Below the pieces are notes generated by a model that saw only the letters and a program-made list of their open reading frames with translations, did not search any database and had not been told where the DNA came from. Both the position numbers and the translations under genes were made by a program. Below are positions 35,685 through 42,459 of a stretch of 64,000 bases of DNA, piece by piece (position 1 is the first letter of the stretch; every line of letters starts with the position of its first letter). The stretch comes from Nocardioides immobilis (GTDB lineage Bacteria > Actinomycetota > Actinomycetes > Propionibacteriales > Nocardioidaceae). The stretch covers positions 124,001 to 188,000 of the forward strand of contig NZ_QXGH01000013.1 of NCBI RefSeq assembly GCF_003515065.1, in the 5' to 3' direction.

Positions 35685-35810
35685 ATGCGCAGGATCAAGC
35701 AGGCAGTGGCAGTGGTGCTCATGCTCGGCACGTCGATGGCGGGCGTGGCCGTCCTGGCTTCCCCCGCGGACGCGGCCCTGAAGCCGTGCTACCCGAACTG
35801 CCCGTGGTGA
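35685..35810 (+). CDS. mini-peptide 2: 41-residue secreted CxxxC peptide
   Basis: ATG 35685 has AAGGA seven bases upstream, the same spacing as mini-peptide 1. A Sec signal (MRRIKQ, core AVAVVLMLGTSMAGVAVL, site SPADA) leaves an 11-residue mature peptide, ALKPCYPNCPW, with CxxxC spacing. Like peptide 1 it has Lys-Pro ahead of the first Cys. It lies 141 nt after the CRP-family gene and shares the upstream block. Probable roles are signalling, metal or thiol binding, or antagonism; none can be shown from sequence. Confidence 0.72.
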   Translation: MRRIKQAVAVVLMLGTSMAGVAVLASPADAALKPCYPNCPW

Positions 35811-35836
35811 CATACCGCTAAGACGTGCCCGCAGCG

Positions 35837-35884
35837 CTCGCGTGTGGCCGCGAGGGCGCGCTCTCGGATGCCTCCTCGCGAGAG
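35837..35884. terminator. two small hairpins between convergent genes
   Basis: CTCGCG/CGCGAG (35837-35842, 35849-35854) and CTCTCG/CGAGAG (35861-35866, 35879-35884) lie between mini-peptide gene 2 and the leftward hydratase. The stems are short. Confidence 0.4.
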
Positions 35885-35924
35885 ACGAAGGCGCGGCGGA
35901 GCAAAACGCCCGTCGGTCCCAGCG

Positions 35925-36719
35925 TCAGCGACCCCGCGGGCCGTACTCCGGCTGCAGCTTGTTGAACGCTGCGTCCCGCGCCGCCTTGGTGTTGCGGGCG
36001 GCGAGCAGGAAGGCCTGCTCGAGGCGCTCCCGGGCGAAGGTACGACGCGACGAGCCGTGGTAGCTGTCGTTGAACAGCCGCTTCGCGGCCGCCAGGGCGT
36101 CGGGCGACTTGGTCGACAGGTCGGCGGCCATCCGCCGGGCGCCGGCGAGCGGGTCGTTGTCGAGCTTCGTGACCAGGCCGAGCTCGGCGGCGCGGCTGCC
36201 GTCGAAGACCTCGGCGGTCATCGTCAGCAGCTTGGCCTGGTCGATGCCGACCAGCTCGGAGAGGCTGCGGATGCCGGACATGTCGGGGATCAGGCCCCAC
36301 TTGCCCTCGAGCACCGACCAGCGCGAGTCCGGGGTCGCGATCCGGAAGTCCGCGGCGAGCGCGATCTGCAGGCCGCCGCCGAGGCAGTGGCCGTGGACGG
36401 CGGCGATCACCGGCACCGGCACGCGGCGCCACGCCCAGCACGCCTCCTGGAAGAGGTTGGTGCCGCGCCACGGCAGCGGCACGAACGCCTTCGCGATCCC
36501 GGCGGGGTTCCGCATCACGCTGGCGAAGTCGAGGCCGGCGCAGAAGGCGTCGCCCTCGCCGGAGATGATGACCGCCCGCAGGTCCTTGTTCTTGCGGAGC
36601 TCGTGCGCGGTCGACGCCAGCTCCCTGAGGATGTCCAGCGTCAGCGCGTTGAGCTTGTCGGGCCGGTCCAGCCGCACGTGGGCGACGCCGTCGACGATCT
36701 CGCAGGTCACGTTGCTCAT
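35925..36719 (-). CDS. enoyl-CoA hydratase/isomerase (crotonase family)
   Basis: A 264-residue crotonase. Oxyanion-hole strands are GDAFCAGLDFASVM and HGHCLGGGLQIALAADFRIA, and the family helix is EGKWGLIPDMSGIRSL. It would hydrate trans-2-enoyl-CoA, the product of acyl-CoA dehydrogenase. ATG 36719 starts the conserved N-terminus (MSNVTCEIVDGVAHVRLDRPDKLNALT). The same operator as upstream of the fadE5-type gene and etfD covers its promoter, so the three are probably co-regulated. Confidence 0.92.
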   Translation of the reverse strand: MSNVTCEIVDGVAHVRLDRPDKLNALTLDILRELASTAHELRKNKDLRAVIISGEGDAFCAGLDFASVMRNPAGIAKAFVPLPWRGTNLFQEACWAWRRVPVPVIAAVHGHCLGGGLQIALAADFRIATPDSRWSVLEGKWGLIPDMSGIRSLSELVGIDQAKLLTMTAEVFDGSRAAELGLVTKLDNDPLAGARRMAADLSTKSPDALAAAKRLFNDSYHGSSRRTFARERLEQAFLLAARNTKAARDAAFNKLQPEYGPRGR

Positions 36720-36726
36720 GCCGCCG

Positions 36727-36743
36727 ATACTACCCGCAGGTAA
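36727..36743 (-). promoter_or_regulatory. promoter and lipid-regulon operator of the hydratase gene
   Basis: Read on the minus strand, TTACCTGCGGGTAG (36743-36730) runs into a -10-like TAGTAT (36732-36727). Alignment with the etfD site (TTACTTGCGGGTAAGAT) is near-identical across operator and -10. Confidence 0.6.
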
Positions 36744-36783
36744 CTTAGGGTCTCTCGCTGCGCCCCGCGACCGGTCGCTCGGG

Positions 36784-37065
36784 CTACTCCACCACCGGCC
36801 AGACCGCTCTTCCGCCGATCCAGGTCGACACGACTTCGGCGGCGCCGATCGCCGCTGGGTCCTGGAAGGGATCCGTGTCCAGCACGACCAGGTCGGCGTC
36901 GTACCGGGAGCCACCCGGCCGGCGCGGTCGAGGCCGTTGATCCACGCCGAGCCGGACGTGCTTCGCCACCAGGTGCATCGCTCCCTCCTGGAGCGTCCCG
37001 ATCGGAGCGCCGGATGCATCGCGGTCCAGATGGCCGACGTACGTGGCGACGTTACGTAGTTCCAC
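36784..37065 (-). pseudogene. amidohydrolase relic with internal deletion
   Basis: The 93-codon frame joins a mid-protein amidohydrolase segment (GHLDRDASGAPIGTLQEGAMHLVAKHV) to the C-terminal end of the same kind of protein (DADLVVLDTDPFQDPAAIGAAEVVSTWIGG). The metal site and about 400 residues are missing. The intact relative at 44110-45573 shows the expected size. Confidence 0.7.
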
Positions 37066-37103
37066 TGACGCCAGGGACGTCGCGCCAGCAGCACTCTGGG
37101 CGC

Positions 37104-37175
37104 ATGAGCACCACAGACTGCGACGTACTGGTCGTCGGCGCCGGACCGACCGGCCTCACCCTCGCCATCCAGGTG
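37104..37175 (+). pseudogene. FAD-dependent monooxygenase relic (N-terminus only)
   Basis: ATG 37104 opens MSTTDCDVLVVGAGPTGLTL, an excellent FAD-binding GxGxxG start of aromatic-ring monooxygenases. After about 24 residues the similarity ends abruptly at a 14-bp direct repeat, and the frame stops at 37298 without further domains. Confidence 0.65.
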
Positions 37176-37176
37176 T

Positions 37177-37221
37177 TCGGCTCCGAAACCCTCGGCTCCG
37201 AAACCATAGGGGCGACCCCTA
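37177..37221 (+). promoter_or_regulatory. direct and inverted repeats upstream of a secreted-protein gene
   Basis: TCGGCTCCGAAACC occurs twice (37177-37190, 37192-37205), followed by the perfect dyad TAGGGG-CGA-CCCCTA (37207-37221). They lie 74-118 nt upstream of the ATG at 37295 and look like regulator-binding sites. Confidence 0.5.
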
Positions 37222-37294
37222 GGGTGCCCGGCGCTGATCTCTCGGAGTCTGGAGGCATCGAAGAAGCCGCTTCCCGTCCCAGGAGATCAACGTC

Positions 37295-38008
37295 ATGAAG
37301 CTCAGCACCAAGATCGCCGCCGTGGCCGCTGCCGTCGTCGCGGGTCCGCTCATCACCGGCGTCGCCATGGCCGGCACCCCGAGCGCCGACGGCACGATCA
37401 CCGCCTGCGTCAAGACCGACGGTTCCCCGCGCATCATCGACGCCGAGGCCGGGGCGGTCTGCCCCACGGGCGAGCGACAGGTCAGCTGGTCGTCCGGCTG
37501 GCGCGTCAAGGGCACGTACGACGGCACGAAGACCTACGCCGTCGGTGACGTCGTCCTCGTGATGCGGCCGTGCCAGCCCAGCGCCTCCGCGCCGCTGCCG
37601 ACGACCTACGTCAAGGTCGCGCTCGGCGGGGAAGACACCACCTACGGCAAGTGCCCGAACTGGAACAGCTCGTGGCGGCCCCTCACGGCGGCGCCCGCCT
37701 TCAACCAGCTGCCCGGCCCGGTGTCGCTGCGGGTGAAGACCACCGACAGCGGCCTCCGGAGCGTCCCGGGTCAGAAGTACGAGGTCACCTCGTTCAACTA
37801 CTCCGGCATCGTGTGGCTGTTCGTCCCGCACACGGACACGGCGGGCTGCGCCGCGTCCGCTACCGCGGTGAGCGATGCCCCGGTGACGGTCACCCGCGGC
37901 ACGGCCTACTACAAGAACTGGATCTACTTCAACGTGAAGAACGCCAACGGCAGCTACGCGCACGTCCCGCTCGACGTGATCCTCGACTGCCCCTTGACGA
38001 CCGCCTGA
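37295..38008 (+). CDS. secreted hypothetical protein with IxACxxxxGxxRxID module
   Basis: A 237-residue protein with a Sec signal (KIAAVAAAVVAGPLITGVAMA). The first mature segment, ADGTITACVKTDGSPRIIDAEAGAVCPTGERQVSW, matches a short Cys-paired module common at the start of actinobacterial secreted and tail-fibre-like proteins. The remainder (GTYDGTKTYAVGDVVL, WLFVPHTDTAGC, YYKNWIYFNVKNANGSY) looks all-beta, possibly binding carbohydrate. Six Cys could form three disulfides. Function unknown. Confidence 0.7.
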   Translation: MKLSTKIAAVAAAVVAGPLITGVAMAGTPSADGTITACVKTDGSPRIIDAEAGAVCPTGERQVSWSSGWRVKGTYDGTKTYAVGDVVLVMRPCQPSASAPLPTTYVKVALGGEDTTYGKCPNWNSSWRPLTAAPAFNQLPGPVSLRVKTTDSGLRSVPGQKYEVTSFNYSGIVWLFVPHTDTAGCAASATAVSDAPVTVTRGTAYYKNWIYFNVKNANGSYAHVPLDVILDCPLTTA

Positions 38009-38033
38009 GGCCGGGGGCCGGAGGGAGACCGCC

Positions 38034-38489
38034 GTGAAGACCACCGTTGTCCTCGCTGCCGGAGCACTGTTCCTGAGCGTCGCTGCGGGGAGCACCGTCG
38101 TTGCCCTGGGCTCTGACGAGCCGACCTCCTCGACCGGGTCTCGGCCGGTCTCCGTGCAGTCGACGAATCGAACCCCCTCGCGGGCAGAGGAGCCGCCCGC
38201 GACGCAGGGCCACCGGACCGCGACGCAGGGCCACCGGACCGGACGGAAGGACCGGGATGACCGCGAGGAGCCGAAGGAATCACCGTCGCCGCGGCGGCGT
38301 GAGACTGCTCCCGAGGAGGTGCCGCCGGCGGCGCTCGAACCGGGTGCTCCGCTCCCGGAGGCCGGGCCCGCGGCCCCGCCGTCCCCGGTGGTGCCCCCGC
38401 TCGCACCCGGTGAGCCGCTGCCTCCGGACCCCGCCGGGCGAGCGCCTACGGGCGATCCGGTCAGCCCGCCGACGCCACCGACTCGCTGA
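38034..38489 (+). CDS. secreted or anchored Pro-rich disordered protein
   Basis: A 151-residue protein with an N-terminal hydrophobic segment (TTVVLAAGALFLSVAAGSTVVAL) and a low-complexity remainder rich in Pro, Glu and Arg. A 21-bp unit is repeated exactly (38200-38220 and 38221-38241), giving ATQGHRT twice. It starts 26 nt after the previous gene and may be its partner. Its 3' end overlaps a LuxR relic on the other strand. Confidence is limited because low-complexity GC-rich frames can be spurious. Confidence 0.5.
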   Translation: MKTTVVLAAGALFLSVAAGSTVVALGSDEPTSSTGSRPVSVQSTNRTPSRAEEPPATQGHRTATQGHRTGRKDRDDREEPKESPSPRRRETAPEEVPPAALEPGAPLPEAGPAAPPSPVVPPLAPGEPLPPDPAGRAPTGDPVSPPTPPTR

Positions 38490-38675
38490 GCACGCCGCTG
38501 AGGTCACGTCGCGACGACAACCCCAGCTTGCGAGCGAGGCGGCGCCGGTCCGTGCCGTAAAACGGGGCCGGGCGCCGCACAGCCGCAGCTCCGCCCTGAC
38601 CAGCGCCGTCTTGCCGATGCCCTCGGGTCCGGTGATCACACAGCTGCCCTCGCACCTCAACCAGCGGCGGCGCAC
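38461..38675 (-). pseudogene. LuxR/AAA regulator relic
   Basis: One minus-strand frame begins with a Walker A stretch (VITGPEGIGKTALVRAEL, near 38640-38600). Another frame ends with a LuxR C-terminal-like tail (ARKLGLSSRRDLSGVL) at the stop 38461. The ATPase, TPR and most of the HTH between them are missing, so this looks like a large internal deletion of a regulator similar to the one at 47703-50417. Confidence 0.5.
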
Positions 38676-38690
38676 CTCAACCGGCGGCGG
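38651..38690. repeat. tandem pair of a dispersed 20-bp element
   Basis: CGCACCTCAACCAGCGGCGG (38651-38670) and the same with one change (38671-38690) lie immediately beyond the desaturase stop. A third copy is at 39987-40006. Confidence 0.75.
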
Positions 38691-38696
38691 CGCGGA

Positions 38697-39935
38697 TCAC
38701 GCAGCCGGGACGTACTCCTGCCTGGCCTTGCGCTCCAGCAGCTTGAGCATCGTGCGGCGCTTGCGCTTGTCGGCGGTGGAGATCTTGTAGAGCGCGACCA
38801 GCTGCTGCGGCAGGTTCTTGGCGTTGGTGGTGGCGAGCCAGCCGTTGGGCAGCGACAGCCGGAAGACCTTGTGCCACGCCGAGTAGACCTGGGGGACCAG
38901 GGGGCGCATGCAGTAGTTGAGGTCGTACTTCTCGAAGAGCTCCTGCACCTTCGGGGCGACCTCGGCGTACCGGTTGCTCGGCAGGTCCGGGAAGAGGTGG
39001 TGCTCGATCTGGTGCGAGAGGTTGCCGGTCATGATGTGCATCGCCTTGGAGCCGGAGATGTTGGCCGAGCCGAGCATCTGCCGGACGTACCACTCGCCGC
39101 GGGTCTCGTTGGCCGGGATCGAGGCCTTCTCGAAGGTCTCGACGCCCTCGGGGAAGTGGCCGCACATGATGACCGAGTGCGACCACAGGTTGCGGGCCAG
39201 GTTGGCGATGGCGTTGGCCGCCAGGGTGGGCACGAAGGACCCGGTGGGCAGCGAGAGCAGCGGGTGGACGACGTAGTCCTTGGTCGCCTGCTTGCGGATC
39301 TTGGCGAGGGTCGCCTTGGCGTTGGCCTTGAACGACTCAGGCCGCTTGTCCTTGGGCATCGAGAGGTGGCGGCCGAGCTCGAGGTCGTACGCCGCGATGC
39401 CGTACTCGAACAGGCAGGCGTTGATGAAGTTCCACATCGGCTGACCGAGGTGGAACGGGTGCCAGCGCTGCTCCTCGTCGACGCGCATGATGCCGTAGCC
39501 GAGGTCGTTGTCCTTGCCCACGATGTTGGTGTGCGCGTGGTGGACCTGGTTGTGCGAGTGCTTCCAGGCGTCCGAGGGCGTCGCGTTGTCCCACTCCCAG
39601 GTGGTGGAGTGGATCTTCGGGTCGCGCATCCAGTCCCACTGGCCGTGCATGACGTTGTGGCCGATCTCCATGTTCTCCAGGATCTTGGCCACGGAGAGGC
39701 CGACGGTGCCGGCGACGAAGGCGGGCGGGAAGACGCTGCCGAGCAGGACAGCACGGCTGCCGAGCTCCAGGTAGCGCTGGGTCTTGATCATCCGACGGAT
39801 GTACGCCGCGTCGGACTCGCCACGGCTGTCGATGATCTCCTGGCGGATCTCGTCGAGGCGCTGGCCGATCGCCTCGATGTCCTCGGGGGTGAGGTGGGCG
39901 ATCGGGTTCTCGGACTTCTTGGTGATGGTCGTCAT
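38697..39935 (-). CDS. DesA3-type acyl-CoA delta-9 desaturase
   Basis: A 412-residue membrane di-iron desaturase. The three His boxes are present: GHNVMHGQW, HSHNQVHHAHTN and SHQIEHHLFPD. It inserts a double bond into stearoyl- or palmitoyl-CoA to adjust membrane fluidity. AAAGGA precedes the ATG. The ferredoxin reductase gene 92 nt upstream on the same strand would provide electrons, as Rv3230c does for DesA3 in M. tuberculosis. Confidence 0.93.
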   Translation of the reverse strand: MTTITKKSENPIAHLTPEDIEAIGQRLDEIRQEIIDSRGESDAAYIRRMIKTQRYLELGSRAVLLGSVFPPAFVAGTVGLSVAKILENMEIGHNVMHGQWDWMRDPKIHSTTWEWDNATPSDAWKHSHNQVHHAHTNIVGKDNDLGYGIMRVDEEQRWHPFHLGQPMWNFINACLFEYGIAAYDLELGRHLSMPKDKRPESFKANAKATLAKIRKQATKDYVVHPLLSLPTGSFVPTLAANAIANLARNLWSHSVIMCGHFPEGVETFEKASIPANETRGEWYVRQMLGSANISGSKAMHIMTGNLSHQIEHHLFPDLPSNRYAEVAPKVQELFEKYDLNYCMRPLVPQVYSAWHKVFRLSLPNGWLATTNAKNLPQQLVALYKISTADKRKRRTMLKLLERKARQEYVPAA

Positions 39936-39960
39936 GGGGATCCTTTCGGTTTGCCTTGGT

Positions 39961-40006
39961 CTCGGGGCTCGGCCGCGGGGCGGCCTCGCACCTCAACCAG
40001 TGGCGG
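39961..40006. repeat. dispersed GC-rich element between reductase and desaturase
   Basis: CGCACCTCAACCAGTGGCGG (39987-40006) matches the pair at 38651-38690. With the preceding CTCGGGGCTCGGCCGCGGGG it can fold imperfectly, like a REP-type intergenic element. Confidence 0.55.
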
Positions 40007-40027
40007 TCGGAGGAGCGGGGGAGGAGG

Positions 40028-41150
40028 TCAGTGGTCGAGGTGGCAGTCGCCGGCAGCGGCGGTGATGCAGGTCTGGATCTTCACGCCGCCGGGGGCGGTC
40101 TCGCCCGGGACGGCGACGGTGATCTCGCCGTTGCGGAGGTCGCGCACGGCGCCCTCCTTCATCGGCAGCACGCAGCCCATGCAGATGCCCATCCGGCAGC
40201 CGCTGGGCATCAGGACGCCGGCCGCTTCGGCGGCGTCGAGGATCGGGGTAGCGCCGTCGGCCTCGACCACGGTGCCGTCGACGAACGCGACCGTGCCGCC
40301 CTCGCCGGCGTCGGTCAGGAGAGTGGGACGGAACCGCTCGGTGTTGAGGGAGAGGCCGCGCTCGTCGTACCACTGCTCGAGGGCGTCGAGGAGGCCGCTC
40401 GGACCGCAGGCGTACGCCGCCCGCGTGCCGATGTCGGGCACCAGCGCCTCGAGGCGGGCCAGGTCGAGCAGCCCGTCGCGGTCGTCGAAGTGCTCGAGGA
40501 GGCGGAGGTGCCCGGCCGCGGCGTGCGCGCGGAGCTCGTCCTTGAAGATCGAGTGCGGCTCGGCCTGGTTGACGTGGACGAGCGTGATGTCGATGTCGGG
40601 CCGCTGGGCCTTGGAGAACAGGTTGCGCAGCATGCCGATGACCGGGGTGATGCCCGACCCGGCGGTGACGAGCAGCAGCTGCCGGGGGATCGGCTGCGGC
40701 AGCACGAAGTCGCCCGCGGCCTGCTGGAGGTGGACCATCTGGCCGGGGCGGGCCCGGTGGACCAGGTGGTTGGAGACGACCCCGTCCGGGATCGCCTTGA
40801 CGGTGATGCTGATGTTGCCGTCGGGGCGGGGGCCGTGGGTCAGCGAGTAGCAGCGCCACAACCGGACGCCGTCGACGTCGACGCCGACCTGGAGGTACTG
40901 GCCCGGCTCGTGGCCGACCCAGTCGCGGCCGGGCTTGATCACGATCGTCGCCGCGTCGGCCGTCTCGGGTTCCACCGACACGATCCGGCCGCGCAGGTCG
41001 GTGCCCGAGCGCAGCGGGTGGAAGTTGTCGAGGACGTCGTCGAGGGTCAGGGGGGTCACCGCAGCCTCGGCCACGGCGCGGAGGCGGCGGCGGAGGCCGC
41101 CCTGGCTGCTCCGGACGAGGAAGGGGGTGGAAAGGCTTGTCGAACTCACA
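40028..41150 (-). CDS. ferredoxin reductase with C-terminal 2Fe-2S domain (desaturase electron donor)
   Basis: About 373 residues: FAD domain with RCYSLTHGP and GxVSNHL, NAD(P)H domain with LLLVTAGSGITPVIGML and YACGPSGLLDAL, and a plant-type 2Fe-2S domain with Cys in SGCRMGICMGC and QTC. It passes electrons from NAD(P)H to the desaturase downstream. The start is uncertain: GTG 41150 has AGGTG nearby, while ATG 41185 would add 12 residues without a ribosome site. It is divergent from a PucR-type regulator. Confidence 0.9.
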
Positions 41151-41243
41151 ACACCTACAGTTCCTGATCCGGGCGGTAGAGTCATGACTGCTCACGGTGA
41201 ATCTGAGGGCACTTTTCATCCCTAGCGAACAAAGAGGTCCCCG

Positions 41244-42422
41244 ATGGCGCGCCGATCCGCCGCTCCGGAGCTGGAGCTGCCGCCGGAAGTGACGGTCGCC
41301 ATGCGCGCCGCGCTCCCCGTCGTCGCCGACGACGTCGTCGCCGCGGTCATCGAGGAGGTGCCCAGCTACACCGACGCGTTCAGCGGGCCGATGGGCGAGA
41401 CCATCCGCTCGGCCGTGCGGCTCGCGCTCGGCGGCTTCCTCTCGTTGGTGTCCGAGGAGCGCGGCTCCGGCACGCGGACACCGACCGCGCCGGCCATCGA
41501 GGGTGCCTACCAGCTCGGCCGCGGTGAGGCCCGCAGCGGCCGCACCTCCGAGGCGCTGCTGTCGGCGTACCGGATCGGCGCCCAGGTCGCCTGGCAGCGG
41601 CTCGCGGCGGTCGCCCTCGACAGCGGCGTGGACGCGACGACGATGGCCGCGTTCGCGCAGGCCGTCTGGGCCTACATCGACGAGCTCTCCGCCACCAGCG
41701 CCGCCGGCCACGGGGACGAGTCGGCCACGGCCGGCCGGGTGAAGCAGCGGCTGCTGGACCGGATCGGCCAGCACCTCCTGACCGGCGCTCCCGAGAAGAC
41801 CGTCGTGGCTGCAGCGGAGCGCGCCGAGTGGTCACCGCCGGTCACGCTCACCGCCGTGATCGTGCCCGAGGCGCAGGTGGGGTCGGTGCTGCAGCTGGTC
41901 CACACGCAGACGCTGCAGGTGTCCGACCTGCCGGAGCTCGAGGCGGCCGCGCTGCTGCTGGTGCCCGACGTGCACGGGCGGCGGCGCGCGTCGCTGCTGC
42001 GGGCGGTGGAGGGTCGCCGGTGCTGGGTGGGGCCGGCGCGACCGTGGCTGGAGGCGCGGACGTCGTACGACCGGGCCCGGAGGGCCCAGGAGCGTGGCCT
42101 CGGCGACGACACCGAGGCGCACCTGCCGGAGCTGGTGTTGACCGCCGACCCCGCTGCGCTCGCCGACCTGCGGGCCGCCGTGCTCGCGCCGCTGGACGAC
42201 CTGCGGCCGGCCAGCGCGGCCAAGCTCGCCGAGACGCTCCGGGCCTGGCTGCTCCACCAGGGTCGGCGCGACGACGTCGCCGCCGCCCTCTTCGTGCACC
42301 CGCAGACCGTGCGCTACCGGATGGCGCAGCTGCGGGAGCTCTTCGGCGACCGGCTCGAGGACCCGGAGACGGTGCTCGCGCTCACCATCGCCCTGGGCGT
42401 CGAACCGGACCCTGTGGATTAG
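41244..42422 (+). CDS. PucR-type helix-turn-helix regulator
   Basis: A 392-residue regulator. The N-terminal ~150 residues are helical and of RsbRD-like type (YTDAFSGPMGETIRSAVRLALGGFL, SEALLSAYRIGAQVAW). The C-terminus carries the PucR/CdaR HTH (DDVAAALFVHPQTVRYRMAQLRELFGDRL). It is divergent from the reductase-desaturase unit and probably controls it, as homologues often flank desaturase genes. GTCCCCG before the ATG gives a weak ribosome site. A second member starts at 63441. Confidence 0.88.
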   Translation: MARRSAAPELELPPEVTVAMRAALPVVADDVVAAVIEEVPSYTDAFSGPMGETIRSAVRLALGGFLSLVSEERGSGTRTPTAPAIEGAYQLGRGEARSGRTSEALLSAYRIGAQVAWQRLAAVALDSGVDATTMAAFAQAVWAYIDELSATSAAGHGDESATAGRVKQRLLDRIGQHLLTGAPEKTVVAAAERAEWSPPVTLTAVIVPEAQVGSVLQLVHTQTLQVSDLPELEAAALLLVPDVHGRRRASLLRAVEGRRCWVGPARPWLEARTSYDRARRAQERGLGDDTEAHLPELVLTADPAALADLRAAVLAPLDDLRPASAAKLAETLRAWLLHQGRRDDVAAALFVHPQTVRYRMAQLRELFGDRLEDPETVLALTIALGVEPDPVD

Positions 42423-42459
42423 CGGACGGCCCCCGAAGGAGAAGGGCTACGGTTCCGGC

